A stretch of DNA of 64,000 nt from Nitrincola lacisaponensis (GCF_000691225.1 NZ_JMSZ01000030.1:1-64000); one strand, 5' to 3'; counted from the first letter of the stretch, positions 9,690 to 19,605 are shown. Program-made: numbers and translations. Notes: generated from the sequence alone by a model not told the origin.

Positions 9690-10499
9690 TTACTCCTTAC
9701 GCCAGCGAAAATAATACACCTGATAACTTAATGGTAACCGCCCTGCTGCAGATTGCAGGGTGGCATAGGCTTGAGCTAACGCCTGTAAACGTCGACGCCC
9801 ACCCAATCCGGTCGCTTCCCGCCCGATCACAACGGAAGCACCCAGCGTTTTCAATGCCTGCAAAACCGCCATCAGATTGTCATACTCGAGTGTATAACAC
9901 TGCGTCTGCTGCTGCAGCAATCTCAACGATTGACTGGCCTGCAGCAACACAGCATCTGCAACAAATTCATTTACATGCCGCTCCGCATCGACTGCACGCC
10001 AGGCCTGTCGCAACTGCCACAGACTCTCAGGCCCCAGGGTGGCCAGATGCAACTCTCCACCAGGTCGAAGCACTCTGGCGCATTCTGAAAACAGTGCCGG
10101 ATAGTCTTGGCACCACTGCACAGCCAAACTGCTGCAGATCAAATCGAGACTCTGGTCTGCCAAAGGCAAGGACTCTGCATCTGCACAGAGAGGGTGCACT
10201 GACAAGTGTGCCTGGCAGAGTGCAGTATGCCTTAACATGCCCTCGGCAATATCCAGTGCAATCAGATCAGCCCGGGGATAGGCCTGACGCAAGGCGGTTA
10301 ATCCATACCCCGTACCGGTCCCCAGATCCAGAACCCGTGTGTAGTCATGTGCCGGCAAATGCCTGAGCAAGGTATCTGCCACCTGGCGCTGCAGCTCGGC
10401 AACCCGATCATAATCCGGTGCCGCACGGCTAAAGCTCGCAGCAACTTGCTGTTTGAGCTGATATTCAGCCAGCGTCATGCTGTTCATGCCTGACACCAC
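9690..10499 (-). CDS. bioC: Malonyl-ACP O-methyltransferase
   Basis: Methylates malonyl-ACP so that the fatty acid machinery can extend it to pimeloyl-ACP methyl ester, the biotin precursor. The 269 residues show SAM motif I VLDLGTGTGYG, followed by LIALDIAEGML and the class I Rossmann pattern, then a C-terminal KTLGAS-containing segment typical of BioC. Its start overlaps bioH by 16 bases, so several in-frame Met codons (residues 1, 5, 8) are possible starts; the longest form is given. Confidence 0.93.
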   Translation of the reverse strand: MVSGMNSMTLAEYQLKQQVAASFSRAAPDYDRVAELQRQVADTLLRHLPAHDYTRVLDLGTGTGYGLTALRQAYPRADLIALDIAEGMLRHTALCQAHLSVHPLCADAESLPLADQSLDLICSSLAVQWCQDYPALFSECARVLRPGGELHLATLGPESLWQLRQAWRAVDAERHVNEFVADAVLLQASQSLRLLQQQTQCYTLEYDNLMAVLQALKTLGASVVIGREATGLGGRRRLQALAQAYATLQSAAGRLPLSYQVYYFRWRKE

Positions 10500-11236
10500 T
10501 GGCGCAGGTCCTCACACCAGCGCGACGCTTCAGACAGAAACGGCAGGTGTGCGCTCTGCGCATAGCAACGCAGCTCAACCTGAGGATTCAAGTGAGGATA
10601 GGCTGCCAACAAGGAAGCACAGGGCACCAGGGTATCCTGCGCGCCCAGGCAGTGCAGTTGAGGCTGAGACAGACGCTTAAGCTGCGGGCGCAAATCATCC
10701 GCAAGCAGCTGCAGTAACTGTGACAATCTGGCGGGCGGTAGATGCGCCGGGGATGACTGCAGTGCCGCTATCACCTGACGGCGATCAACTGAACCCATCA
10801 CCTGTAACGCCTGAAAACGTTTCAGCGTCGCTGCCGGCGCGGTCAAAAAATTCTGCTGAAAATGTAGAAACTCTGTCTGAGGCATGGCACAGGACCAGTC
10901 ATCACGCTGCACAAAACAGGGATTAAATGCCAGTGTCACCAAACGACTCACTTTTTCCGGAAAGCTGTCTGCCAGCGTAAGCGCCAGATTGGCGCCTAAA
11001 GACCAGCCAACCCAGATCGCTCGAGAGGGCGCCTGACGACGCAGGCAATTCAGCAGTTGATAACGTAACTGTCCATCGTCCGCTGGCCACCCAGATGTCT
11101 GCCACAAAACACGATGGACTCTGAAATACGGGCTCAGCAGCGGCAGTAATGGATCAAAAATACCGCTATCACTTCCCCACCCTGACACCAACACCAGGTC
11201 AGCACCTTGCCCTGCCAGTGATTCAATACTCAGCAT
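10484..11236 (-). CDS. bioH: Pimeloyl-ACP methyl ester esterase
   Basis: Removes the methyl group from pimeloyl-ACP methyl ester and so ends chain extension in biotin synthesis. The 250-residue alpha/beta hydrolase has the nucleophile Ser79 in GWSLG, an Asp in LGAQDTLVP and a His in SAHLPFLS. Its position between bioF and bioC, with overlaps on both sides (14 and 16 bases), fixes the identity better than sequence alone. Confidence 0.93.
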   Translation of the reverse strand: MLSIESLAGQGADLVLVSGWGSDSGIFDPLLPLLSPYFRVHRVLWQTSGWPADDGQLRYQLLNCLRRQAPSRAIWVGWSLGANLALTLADSFPEKVSRLVTLAFNPCFVQRDDWSCAMPQTEFLHFQQNFLTAPAATLKRFQALQVMGSVDRRQVIAALQSSPAHLPPARLSQLLQLLADDLRPQLKRLSQPQLHCLGAQDTLVPCASLLAAYPHLNPQVELRCYAQSAHLPFLSEASRWCEDLRQWCQA

Positions 11237-12401
11237 TGACCGTCTCCCAGGCAGAGGTAAGGGCCTGCAATAATTGATTCACCTGTTCTGCCGTATGACT
11301 GGCGGTCAAGGTTACGCGTAAACGTGCACTGCCAACCGGTACAGTTGGTGGACGAATGGCGGACACCCAGATCCCCTGCTGTCGTAATACTTCGCTCACC
11401 TGCAACGCGCGCTGACTGTCTCCAACCAGCAACGGCTGAATCGGTGTTGCCGATGACATCAACGGCAGTCCTGCCTCGGCACAGCCTTGTCTGAACTGGG
11501 CAATCAGCTCGGCCAGTCGCTGGCGTCGCCAGTGCTCGGTCTGTACCAGTTGCAGACTCAAGCAGGTGGCTTCAGCCAGAGCCGGGGGCAAGGCGGTGGT
11601 ATAGATATAAGTGCGCGCAAACTGGATCAGTGTTTCAATCAGCGCCTCTGAACCGGCCACAAAGGCGCCCGCCGTGCCAAACGCCTTGCCAAGTGTGCCC
11701 ACCAGAATGGGCACGCGCGCCGGCAGCAGGCCACTGACTTCAGCACAGCCGCCGCCCAGTTCTCCCAGCACACCAAAGCCATGCGCATCATCGACCATCA
11801 ACCAGGCTTGATGTGCATCACAGACGTCAGCCAGGTGAGGCAAATCGGCCTGATCACCATCCATGCTGAACACCCCATCTGTGACAACCAGTTGGTGATT
11901 GGCACGACTGCGATGCAGCTGAGCATCGAGCAGCGCATAATCGAGATGACCGAAACGACTGAAGCGTGCCCCGCTCAGCCGCCCGGCATCCAGCAGAGAG
12001 GCATGATTGAGGCGATCCTGAAAGACGGCATCACCGGCGGCCATCAGTGCCGTAATCACCCCCAGATTGGCCATATAACCACAACCAAACACCAGCGCCC
12101 GCTCGCGACCGGTAAACACGGCCAGCGCGTCTTCCAGTTGCTGATGCGCCTGAGTGTGCCCAGCGGTCAGATGGGATGCACCACTGCCGACTCCCTGAGT
12201 GCGCACAGCATGGATCATGGCATCCGCAATCCGCGTATCAGCCGCCAGACCGAGGTAGTCATTACTGCTGAAGTTCAGAAAACTTTGCCCTGCCAGTTTG
12301 CGTACCGGTCCCTGAGGGGAATCCGTCAACCCACGCTGTCGATACAGCGAAGCCTCCCGGCGCGCCTGTAAGCGCTGCTGCAACAACTGATCCAGTTGCA
12401 T
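11223..12401 (-). CDS. bioF: 8-amino-7-oxononanoate synthase
   Basis: PLP enzyme that condenses pimeloyl-ACP (or -CoA) with alanine. The 392 residues belong to the alpha-oxoamine synthase family: SNDYLGLA near 48, [11 protein letters not shown] near 95, [10 protein letters not shown] near 205, and the PLP Lys in [10 protein letters not shown] near 236. It starts inside the bioB stop codon (TGATG overlap), which implies tight coupling. Confidence 0.96.
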   Translation of the reverse strand: MQLDQLLQQRLQARREASLYRQRGLTDSPQGPVRKLAGQSFLNFSSNDYLGLAADTRIADAMIHAVRTQGVGSGASHLTAGHTQAHQQLEDALAVFTGRERALVFGCGYMANLGVITALMAAGDAVFQDRLNHASLLDAGRLSGARFSRFGHLDYALLDAQLHRSRANHQLVVTDGVFSMDGDQADLPHLADVCDAHQAWLMVDDAHGFGVLGELGGGCAEVSGLLPARVPILVGTLGKAFGTAGAFVAGSEALIETLIQFARTYIYTTALPPALAEATCLSLQLVQTEHWRRQRLAELIAQFRQGCAEAGLPLMSSATPIQPLLVGDSQRALQVSEVLRQQGIWVSAIRPPTVPVGSARLRVTLTASHTAEQVNQLLQALTSAWETVNAEY

Positions 12402-13450
12402 CAGCGACTCATCGCATCATAAAAGAAGGCCTGATCCTGCTGCGCTTCAATCTGATGCAGCAGTTGGGCCTCTGTTGGCTGACGGTCCGGACTGACCTCT
12501 TCAGGGTACAAGCCCAGACGCGCAAACAGCGCTTTATCGGCCTCGGCCTGAGGATTTTCCGTCGTTAACAGGCGCTCGCCATAAAAGATTGAATTGGCTC
12601 CCGCCATAAAACACAGCGCCTGCATCTGCTCGTTCATATCGGTACGACCCGCCGACAAGCGCAGATGCGATGCAGGCATCAGAATGCGAGCCACCGCCAG
12701 GGTGCGGATAAACTCGAAGGGATCCAGGTCCGGGGCATCTTCCAGTGGTGTACCGGCGACACGCACCAGCAGATTAACCGGCACTGACTCCGGATGTTCA
12801 GGAAAACAGGCCAGTGTTTTGAGCAGGCTGATACGGTCCTGACGGGACTCCCCCATTCCCAGAATCCCGCCACAGCAGACTTTCATACCGGCAGACCGTA
12901 CATGTGACAGGGTGTCCAGACGATCCTGATAACGTCGGGTGGTAATAATCTGACCATAATAGGCTTCGGAGGTATCCAGATTATGGTTGTAGTAATCCAG
13001 ACCGGCTTCAGCCAGCTCCTGTGCCTGCTCGGCTTTCAACATACCCAGCGTCATGCAGGTTTCCAGACCCAACGCCTTGACCCCTCGAATCATTTGCAGT
13101 ACATAGGGCATATCCTTGGCACGCAAGTGCTTCCAGGCCGCACCCATACAGAAACGGCTGGCACCCGCCGCCTGTGCCGCCTGGGCTTCCTCCAGGACGG
13201 CTTGAACCTGCATCAGTTTCTCGGCTTCAAGCTCTGCACCGTGATGGATACTCTGTGGACAATACTTGCAATCTTCCGGACAAGCCCCGGTCTTAATCGA
13301 CAGCAGGGTACTGATCTGCACCGCATTGGCATCAAAAAACTGCCGATGAACACTCTGCGCCTGAAACATCAAATCGTTGAATGGCAATTCGAATAATGCT
13401 GCTATCTCTGCTTCCGACCAATCATGGCGCACACTGTTCACCTGTATCAT
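12401..13450 (-). CDS. bioB: Biotin synthase
   Basis: Radical SAM enzyme that inserts sulfur into dethiobiotin. The 349 residues have the radical-SAM cluster motif with Cys57, Cys61 and Cys64 (CPEDCKYC). Other conserved parts are [18 protein letters not shown] and SAGRTDM, which carry ligands of the sacrificial [2Fe-2S] cluster. It is the first gene of the operon. A probable promoter and BirA-like operator lie about 80-130 bases upstream. Confidence 0.97.
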   Translation of the reverse strand: MIQVNSVRHDWSEAEIAALFELPFNDLMFQAQSVHRQFFDANAVQISTLLSIKTGACPEDCKYCPQSIHHGAELEAEKLMQVQAVLEEAQAAQAAGASRFCMGAAWKHLRAKDMPYVLQMIRGVKALGLETCMTLGMLKAEQAQELAEAGLDYYNHNLDTSEAYYGQIITTRRYQDRLDTLSHVRSAGMKVCCGGILGMGESRQDRISLLKTLACFPEHPESVPVNLLVRVAGTPLEDAPDLDPFEFIRTLAVARILMPASHLRLSAGRTDMNEQMQALCFMAGANSIFYGERLLTTENPQAEADKALFARLGLYPEEVSPDRQPTEAQLLHQIEAQQDQAFFYDAMSR

Positions 13451-13527
13451 CGCTTCATTCCCACGGCTGAGCTAAACTGGAAGGCTCAAGCCATACCGGT
13501 TTTCCGGTAGCCCGAGCCATGGCGCTG

Positions 13528-13555
13528 ATACTAATTTGACACAAGGACTTGTCAA
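13528..13555 (-). promoter_or_regulatory. Probable bioB promoter
   Basis: On the minus strand, -35 TTGACA (13550-13555) and -10 TAGTAT (13528-13533) are 16 bases apart. The -35 sits inside one arm of the BirA-like operator. A plus-strand TTGACA (13536-13541) lies close by, so divergent promoters for bioB and the comF-like gene may share this region. Confidence 0.55.
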
Positions 13556-13581
13556 CTTATGTTTTTTAATAAAGTTAACCT
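13549..13581. promoter_or_regulatory. Putative BirA (biotin repressor) operator
   Basis: TTGTCAACT (13549-13557), 15 bases, then AGTTAACCT (13573-13581). This follows the known BirA operator layout TTGTnAACC-N14-16-GGTTnACAA, with the left arm better than the right. It covers the bioB -35 and the start of the comF-like gene. Biotin-dependent repression of bioBFHCD is inferred. Confidence 0.55.
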
Positions 13582-14287
13582 TAGGTTGTTTTTTAAACAA
13601 ATCTGCCAGCTCTGCCGCCTGCAGCCTGCACAACTGAATGGACTCTGCGAGGACTGCCATGCCGACCTGCCCTGGCGTCTGTTTCCCTGTCCGGTCTGTG
13701 GACTGTCCCGCACCAGTCCGATGGCCGACTGCCCTGACTGTCAACGCCTGCAGCCGGCCTTTGATCACACCTGTGTCGCTCTCGATTACCGCTTTCCCCT
13801 GACCCAATTGCTCCCCGCAATCAAGTACCATCAACAGCTGCGCACACTGGGTTGGCTCGCCCCTGTGCTGGCGGCACAGATCAGGGATACAGAACAGGCA
13901 CTGCCACACTGCCTGTTACCCGTACCCATGCACCCCTGGGATCAATTGCGGCGAGGTCATAATCAGGCTGCACTGCTGGCAGAACAGCTGGGACGCCAGC
14001 TGAACATACCCGTCCAGTACCAGGCGCTGCAAAAAATACGGCATACCCGCAAACAACACAGACTGAGCGCCCGCCAGCGTCGCCATAACCTGCAAGGTGC
14101 CTTTGCCCTCAACAAACCACTGCCCTCCCATGTCGCACTGGTCGACGATGTGATGACCACGGGCAGCACACTGAATGAAATCGCCCGGCTGCTGAAGTCC
14201 CAAGGGGTGCTCCGGGTGGATAACTGGGTGATTGCGCGTACGCCAGAAAGCCAGGACAGCACTGAAGAAACGGATGAAATAGAGTAA
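13559..14287 (+). CDS. comF: ComF/GntX-family phosphoribosyltransferase-like protein
   Basis: 242 residues. The N-terminus has a Cys-rich zinc-finger region (Cys16, Cys19, Cys30, Cys33, then CPVC and CPDC). The C-terminus has a type I PRTase domain with the PRPP motif VALVDDVMTTGST. This family is linked to competence (ComF) and DNA or gluconate uptake (GntX), but its reaction is unproven. It is divergent from bioB, as in many gammaproteobacteria. The first dozen residues are Phe/Asn/Lys-rich and overlap the operator region, so the true start could be slightly downstream; the ATG has AGGA 11 bases ahead. Confidence 0.85.
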   Translation: MFFNKVNLRLFFKQICQLCRLQPAQLNGLCEDCHADLPWRLFPCPVCGLSRTSPMADCPDCQRLQPAFDHTCVALDYRFPLTQLLPAIKYHQQLRTLGWLAPVLAAQIRDTEQALPHCLLPVPMHPWDQLRRGHNQAALLAEQLGRQLNIPVQYQALQKIRHTRKQHRLSARQRRHNLQGAFALNKPLPSHVALVDDVMTTGSTLNEIARLLKSQGVLRVDNWVIARTPESQDSTEETDEIE

Positions 14288-14331
14288 ACTGACACGCCTG
14301 CCCGGCAACACCCACTATTCAGGAGCAACCT

Positions 14332-16185
14332 TTGGCAACAAGACCCGATTGGCCGACCACTTCATCCGGCCGACTGAGAGACTTTCTGTCTGTTTTCCAG
14401 TACAGCCGTCGGGCAATTGAGCTGGTCTGGAGCACCTCCCGACCACTGACCTGCGGACTCATGCTGCTGACACTGATTGCCGGTGTCTTGCCAGCCGTTG
14501 CCGCTTACCTGGGACAGCTGATCGTCGACGGCGTACTGCTCAGCATCGACACCTATCAACAGCAGGGCGCTGTCGATTGCACACCGGTCATGCAGCTGTT
14601 ACTACTGGAAGGGATTGTCATCACACTGATCGCCGCAGCAGGACGAGGACTGTCCGCTCAGCAATCACTGCTCAAGGCGTTGATGGGGCAGCGTGTCAAT
14701 GTGATGATTCTGGAAAAAGCTCAAACCCTCTCACTGGTGCAGTTTGAGGACTCCGAGTTCTATGACAAGCTCACCCGCGCCCGGCGGGAAGCCTCAACCC
14801 GCCCGTTGGCACTGGTCAACAAAACCTTCAGCCTGCTGCAAAATGCCATTGCGCTGTTCAGCTTTGCAATTCTGTTGATACAGTTTTCCCCCTGGGCGCT
14901 GCTGGTATTGTTTCTTGCAGCCCTGCCGGTGTTTATATCGGAAGCCAAATTCTCCGGTGATGCCTTTCAGCTGTCACGCTGGCGATCTCCCGAGTTGCGT
15001 CGGCAAATGTATCTGGAAACACTGCTGGCACGCGAAGACTCTATCAAGGAGGTCAAACTTTTTGGCCTGGGCTCCCTGCTTCTGGAGCGCTACAAAGCCA
15101 TCTTCAACACTCTGTTCGGAGCTGAAAAAAAGCTCATCATCCGCCGCGATCTCTGGGGATTTATTCTAGGACTGCTGGGCACTCTCGCGTTCTATGCCGC
15201 CTACGCCTGGATTGTCATTGAAACTATTCAGGGTGCGATAACACTGGGACAGATGACCATGTATCTATTGGTCTTCAAACAGGGACAAACAGCGATCAGC
15301 AGCAACCTGACTGCAATCAGCGGCATGTATGAAGACAATCTCTACCTGTCGAATCTGTATGAATATCTGGAACAACCGGTCATCAGCGAATCCGGCCAGG
15401 CAACTGCAGGCCCCTTGCCTCAGGATGGCATACGCTTTGAGCAGGTCAGCTTTACCTATCCCTGTGCCAGCAAACCCGCGCTACACCAGATCAACCTGCA
15501 CCTGAAACCCGGTGAGAGTCTGGCGCTGGTCGGTGAAAACGGTTCAGGGAAAACCACCCTGATCAAACTGCTGACCCGCCTGTATCAGCCCAGTGAAGGG
15601 CGCATTCTGCTGGATGGTCTGGATATTAACGACTGGTGCCCGACGCGGCTGCGTGAGCGTATCGGTGTTATCTTTCAGGACTTTGTGCGCTATCAGTTTC
15701 TGGTCGGTGAAAACCTTGGGGCCGGTGATGTGGGAGCGTTTGATGATGAAGTGCGCTGGCAGGAAGCCGGACAGCTGGGACTGGCTGACCCGTTTATTCA
15801 ACAGCTGCCAGCTGCCTACCATACCCAGTTAGGGCGCTGGTTCAAAGGAGGCCAGGAGCTTTCCGGCGGGCAGTGGCAGAAGATAGCGCTGGGACGTGCG
15901 TTTATGCGCACAAAGGCTGATATTCTGGTGCTGGACGAACCCACCGCGGCAATGGACGCAGAAGCGGAAGCCCAGGTTTTTGAGCATTTCCGCAGCCATG
16001 CAACACAGCGTATGGTGATTCTGATTTCACACAGATTCTCAACCGTACGCATGGCCGACAGGATTCTGTTGCTTCGTGGTGGAGAGGTACTGGAACAGGG
16101 CAACCATGCGACACTAATGGCCCAGCAGGGTCGCTATGCCGAACTTTTCCAGCTTCAGGCACGTGGCTATCTGCCGGACACCTGA
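14332..16185 (+). CDS. ABC exporter, fused permease and ATPase
   Basis: 617 residues of the ABCB/MsbA-type half transporter. The start is TTG with AGGAG about 6 bases upstream. A transmembrane domain (about 35-330) has a hydrophobic segment near 40-65 and others near 160-200 and 275-320. The nucleotide-binding domain has Walker A GENGSGKTT near 400, the signature ELSGGQWQK near 510, Walker B ILVLDEPTAAMD near 530 and the switch HRFS. Substrate unknown. The sequence is nearer to peptide/lantibiotic-type or generic exporters than to MsbA. No accessory protein or precursor peptide is adjacent. Confidence 0.88.
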   Translation: MATRPDWPTTSSGRLRDFLSVFQYSRRAIELVWSTSRPLTCGLMLLTLIAGVLPAVAAYLGQLIVDGVLLSIDTYQQQGAVDCTPVMQLLLLEGIVITLIAAAGRGLSAQQSLLKALMGQRVNVMILEKAQTLSLVQFEDSEFYDKLTRARREASTRPLALVNKTFSLLQNAIALFSFAILLIQFSPWALLVLFLAALPVFISEAKFSGDAFQLSRWRSPELRRQMYLETLLAREDSIKEVKLFGLGSLLLERYKAIFNTLFGAEKKLIIRRDLWGFILGLLGTLAFYAAYAWIVIETIQGAITLGQMTMYLLVFKQGQTAISSNLTAISGMYEDNLYLSNLYEYLEQPVISESGQATAGPLPQDGIRFEQVSFTYPCASKPALHQINLHLKPGESLALVGENGSGKTTLIKLLTRLYQPSEGRILLDGLDINDWCPTRLRERIGVIFQDFVRYQFLVGENLGAGDVGAFDDEVRWQEAGQLGLADPFIQQLPAAYHTQLGRWFKGGQELSGGQWQKIALGRAFMRTKADILVLDEPTAAMDAEAEAQVFEHFRSHATQRMVILISHRFSTVRMADRILLLRGGEVLEQGNHATLMAQQGRYAELFQLQARGYLPDT

Positions 16186-16195
16186 ACACCCAGGT

Positions 16196-17101
16196 TTACC
16201 CCGGCGGATGCCGGATAAACCACTGCTGCAAATGCTCAACAGCGGCACGCACCCGGGCAGACTGAGCCAAGCGTTGAGGATACACCGCCCAGATACTCGC
16301 AGGCTGTGAAAACTCACACAACACCTGACGCAACTGTCCGGAACGTATCAGTGGCGCCACATCCCAACGGGAGCGCAACAAAATACCCTTGCCCTGCAGC
16401 GCCCACTGCAATGCCACCTCACCATGGTTACTGGACAAACGCCCCTGCACGCGGATCTGCTGTTCACCTTTGGCAGACACCAGACGCCAGAGACCAAAAG
16501 GATGATCTCGCTCTTTGATCACCAGACACTCATGCCGATTCAACTCTGAGAGCTGACGAGGCTCGCCCTGTTGCGCGAGATACTCAGGTGCAGCACAGAG
16601 AATACGGTGATTATCCGCCAGCTTTCGCGCGATCAGATGCGGGGCGATGTCATCACCGACACGGATATCCAGATCAATCCCCTCACCCGGCACATCGACC
16701 AGACGATCAAACACTTCGAAACGTACTGATAGCTCAGGGTACGCCTCGGCCAGACTGGCCAGTGCAGGAGCCACATGACAACGACCAAAACCAAAACTGG
16801 AACTGACCCGCAGCGTGCCACCGGGACGCTGCCGGGTCTGAGCCACGGCCTCCTGCAACTGCTCCAGATCATCAAGAATACGTTCAGCACAGCGCAACAC
16901 TTTTTCACCCGGCTCCGTGAGGCTGACCCGGCGGGTTGTACGGTGCAATAGCTGGGTATTCAAGACCTGTTCCAAAGTGCGTATCCGCTTACTGACATAC
17001 GCAACAGACACCCCAAGATCAGTTGCAGCCGCAGCAAAACTGCTGCGCAGAGCCACCTGGCGAAACACATTCAAATCGTCGTTAGAAGGCTGATTATTCA
17101 T
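16196..17101 (-). CDS. LysR-family regulator, DmlR-like
   Basis: 301 residues. The N-terminal winged helix-turn-helix is at about 1-65 (FAAAATDLGVSVAYVSKRIRTLE) and the effector-binding domain at about 90-295. It is divergent from the D-malate/tartrate dehydrogenase gene 98 bases away. This is the classical arrangement in which a LysR protein activates its neighbour on binding the substrate. A LysR-type box lies between them. The ligand is inferred to be malate or tartrate. Confidence 0.88.
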   Translation of the reverse strand: MNNQPSNDDLNVFRQVALRSSFAAAATDLGVSVAYVSKRIRTLEQVLNTQLLHRTTRRVSLTEPGEKVLRCAERILDDLEQLQEAVAQTRQRPGGTLRVSSSFGFGRCHVAPALASLAEAYPELSVRFEVFDRLVDVPGEGIDLDIRVGDDIAPHLIARKLADNHRILCAAPEYLAQQGEPRQLSELNRHECLVIKERDHPFGLWRLVSAKGEQQIRVQGRLSSNHGEVALQWALQGKGILLRSRWDVAPLIRSGQLRQVLCEFSQPASIWAVYPQRLAQSARVRAAVEHLQQWFIRHPPG

Positions 17102-17135
17102 GATATGGAAACAGTCGCTTAACTTATTCAGGGAT

Positions 17136-17152
17136 TGTACTCAAATCGTACA
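17136..17152. promoter_or_regulatory. LysR-type operator between regulator and dehydrogenase
   Basis: Perfect dyad TGTAC-N7-GTACA, which contains a T-N11-A core (T at 17138, A at 17150). It is 48 bases before the dehydrogenase start and 35 before the regulator start, as expected for a shared LysR site. Confidence 0.65.
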
Positions 17153-17199
17153 CAACTACACTAGCCAGATACAGACTCAAGACAGAAAGGAGCCAGCAG

Positions 17200-18264
17200 A
17201 TGTCCAAAACCTACAAGATTGCAGTAATCCCCGGAGACGGCATTGGCAAAGAGGTCATGCCGGAGGCATTGCGCGCCCTGTCTGCCGTTTGCCAACGATT
17301 CGATATTCTGTTGGAAATGACGCACATCGACTGGGCCAGCTGTGACTACTACACCCAGCACGGCACCATGATGCCGGATGACTGGAAAACCCGGCTAGCC
17401 GACATGGATGCCATACTCTTCGGCGCCGTCGGCTGGCCCGATAGCGTTCCTGATCATATCTCCCTCTGGGGATCTCTGCTGCAGTTTCGTCGGGAGTTTG
17501 ACCAGTATATCAACCTGCGGCCTGTGCGCCTGTTTGAAGGTGTCCCCTGCCCCCTGGCAGGTCGCAAGGCTGGCGATATCGACTTCCTGGTGGTACGCGA
17601 AAACACTGAAGGTGAATACACCAATCTGGGCGGACGCATCTTTGCAGGCACTGAGCGCGAGGTGGTGATTCAGGAATCGGTCTTTACCCGGCTGGGTACG
17701 GACCGGGTACTCAAGTACGCATTTGAACTCGCTAAGCAACGCTCACGCAAGCACCTGACACTGGCAACCAAGAGCAATGGTATCGCAATCAGCATGCCCT
17801 GGTGGGATGAGCGTGCCGACGAGGTAGCAACCGGTTATCCTGATGTACAACTCGACAAGCAGCATATCGACATCCTGTCGGCCCGCTTCGTACTGCAACC
17901 GGATCGTTTTGATGTAGTGGTCGCCAGCAATCTGTTTGGTGACATTCTTTCAGATCTGGGACCTGCCTGTACCGGTACAATTGGCCTGGCCCCGTCAGCC
18001 AACCTCAACCCTGAAGGACGCTTCCCTTCACTATTTGAACCGGTCCATGGTTCTGCACCGGACATATATGGACGGAACATTGCCAACCCGGTTGCGATGA
18101 TCTGGTCAGCCGCCCTGATGCTGAAATTTCTGGGTGAGACAGCCGCTCATGACGCACTGCTGCATGCCATCGAAACCGTCCTGGTTCAGGGACCCAGAAC
18201 ACCCGATCTGGGCGGCCAGGCCAGCACGACCGACATGGGAGTAGCAATTGCGCAGTTAATCTGA
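17200..18264 (+). CDS. dmlA: D-malate / tartrate dehydrogenase (decarboxylating)
   Basis: NAD-dependent beta-hydroxyacid decarboxylating dehydrogenase of the isocitrate/isopropylmalate family, acting on D-malate or tartrate. The 354 residues show IPGDGIGKEV near 10, VRENTEGEYTNLGGR near 130, the metal-binding run NLFGDILSDLG near 247 and EPVHGSAPDIYGRNIANP near 285. The family signature VGWPDSVPDHISLWG separates it from LeuB and Icd. The divergent LysR partner supports an inducible catabolic role. The substrate (D-malate, tartrate or both) cannot be settled from sequence. GAAAGGAG lies just upstream of the ATG. Confidence 0.9.
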   Translation: MSKTYKIAVIPGDGIGKEVMPEALRALSAVCQRFDILLEMTHIDWASCDYYTQHGTMMPDDWKTRLADMDAILFGAVGWPDSVPDHISLWGSLLQFRREFDQYINLRPVRLFEGVPCPLAGRKAGDIDFLVVRENTEGEYTNLGGRIFAGTEREVVIQESVFTRLGTDRVLKYAFELAKQRSRKHLTLATKSNGIAISMPWWDERADEVATGYPDVQLDKQHIDILSARFVLQPDRFDVVVASNLFGDILSDLGPACTGTIGLAPSANLNPEGRFPSLFEPVHGSAPDIYGRNIANPVAMIWSAALMLKFLGETAAHDALLHAIETVLVQGPRTPDLGGQASTTDMGVAIAQLI

Positions 18265-18349
18265 GGCCTCTGTGAACCCTAAACAACAGAGACTTTGACT
18301 ATCTTGCCCAAGCCATTACCGGTGTAATGAGGGTAAAATTTGCCGCAGC

Positions 18350-18391
18350 GTATCCTGTTAATTAACATTCTTTTTGAAATTAACAGGATAC
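18350..18391. repeat. 14-bp perfect inverted repeat at the left edge of the toxin islet
   Basis: Arms GTATCCTGTTAATT (18350-18363) and AATTAACAGGATAC (18378-18391) enclose a 14-base loop. It lies between dmlA and the toxin-like gene, at the point where the DNA becomes A+T-rich. It could be a dmlA terminator (no clean T tract), an operator, or the trace of an insertion. The rest of 18265-18542 shows no gene. Confidence 0.6.
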
Positions 18392-18542
18392 ACCGTCCTT
18401 ATACTTCCTCGTACACCAGAAATCACTATAACCCCAAGACCATCTCATTTTAGAAACTTCAATTCGAATAACGAATCGTTTAGGATACTTGCCGTAGCTG
18501 AAAAAGGAACAACAAGGAATTTACAGAAAAGGATGACGACGG

Positions 18543-19583
18543 ATGCCTACGATCTATTTCTCCACCCATTCATGTCATGTAACTGAACTGATCGAAGGTT
18601 CAGAAGAAAACATCAAACGCTTTTCTACGCTTAATAAAATTAGTCCTTCAGGTAGGCTATCAAAAGGTCAAGCCTATACTCTTGATGACAAAGATCCCTA
18701 CGCAGTTTCGATTGTCAACATACTTAATCATAGTTCACACCAAGAGCGTGAATGGCTGATGTCAGCCGTAGAGACACAAGGCGAAGAGTTGCATCGAGAT
18801 GCTGCGTTTGTCGATCAATACCTGACACGAGACAGCCTTGAAGCCGTTATAGGGCTTATTGGCGCATCTAATAATGCAGTCAGACATGCAGCAAGCCGCC
18901 TGGATGGTTTTCAGGAAGCGCTCGTTCGATATGAAAATGCATTATTAGCTTTACAAAACCCGGTACCCAACAACATGCCTGGTGCTGGCCCCAAAAGCCA
19001 TTGGCAAGCACTTGCCAGACGTGACGCCATACAAGCCTATGAAAAGCTCACGGCCGAATACAGGGTGACCATGATGCGTTTATCACCGGCAGTGATGCGC
19101 GCCAAAAACCGTGGCACTGCCTTAAGTAATCCCCAACGAGGCATTCTGCTTGCTGAGCGCAGTCGTGGTAGAAACATTGACCCTAGAATCCGTGTCGCCG
19201 ATATGTTCCAAGCGCAACGATTAAAAGGCCTCGCGAACTGGGGTGTCAAAATTACTGGCCCCATGGCGTATAGTTTAGATGCGGCGAATCGATCGACTAA
19301 GGTCTATTCTGCTGATAACCGAACCGAAGAGTTTTTTGCGCAGACGGGTGGTTTTGTTGTGGGTGGATTTGCCGGATCACTTACTGGAAAAATTTTATTA
19401 TCTCCACACAGTATTGCCGCAGTCAAACTAAAAGCAGGTGGCGCATTGGCTGGAGGCCCAATTGCATGGATATTATTAGGCTGTGTTGCTGTTTATGTGG
19501 TTTATCAAGTGGCAAAAATTGGTGATAACCAAGGAAAAAAAGCTGGTCAAGAACTATACAATATAATTTTTCCAGCGTTGTAG
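18543..19583 (+). CDS. Candidate membrane-targeting antibacterial toxin (T6SS-effector-like)
   Basis: 346 residues with no signal peptide. The N-terminal half (about 1-140) is soluble and helical, with a conserved-looking GRLSKGQAYTLDDKDP. A central segment (about 195-240) has NRGTALSNPQRGILLAERSRGR and RVADMFQAQRLKGLANWG. The C-terminus has two glycine-zipper-like hydrophobic stretches: GGFVVGGFAGSLTGKILL near 278-295 and GGALAGGPIAWILLGCVAVYV near 305-325. A soluble front and a Gly-rich membrane-inserting tail are typical of pore-forming effectors. The next gene codes a small membrane protein of the immunity type, and a broken copy of this gene's middle follows. Base composition differs from the flanks. 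Toxin function and secretion route are inferred; no T6SS structural gene or PAAR/VgrG is in the window. Confidence 0.6.
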   Translation: MPTIYFSTHSCHVTELIEGSEENIKRFSTLNKISPSGRLSKGQAYTLDDKDPYAVSIVNILNHSSHQEREWLMSAVETQGEELHRDAAFVDQYLTRDSLEAVIGLIGASNNAVRHAASRLDGFQEALVRYENALLALQNPVPNNMPGAGPKSHWQALARRDAIQAYEKLTAEYRVTMMRLSPAVMRAKNRGTALSNPQRGILLAERSRGRNIDPRIRVADMFQAQRLKGLANWGVKITGPMAYSLDAANRSTKVYSADNRTEEFFAQTGGFVVGGFAGSLTGKILLSPHSIAAVKLKAGGALAGGPIAWILLGCVAVYVVYQVAKIGDNQGKKAGQELYNIIFPAL

Positions 19584-19605
19584 CCATGGGTACAGAATCA
19601 GTCAA

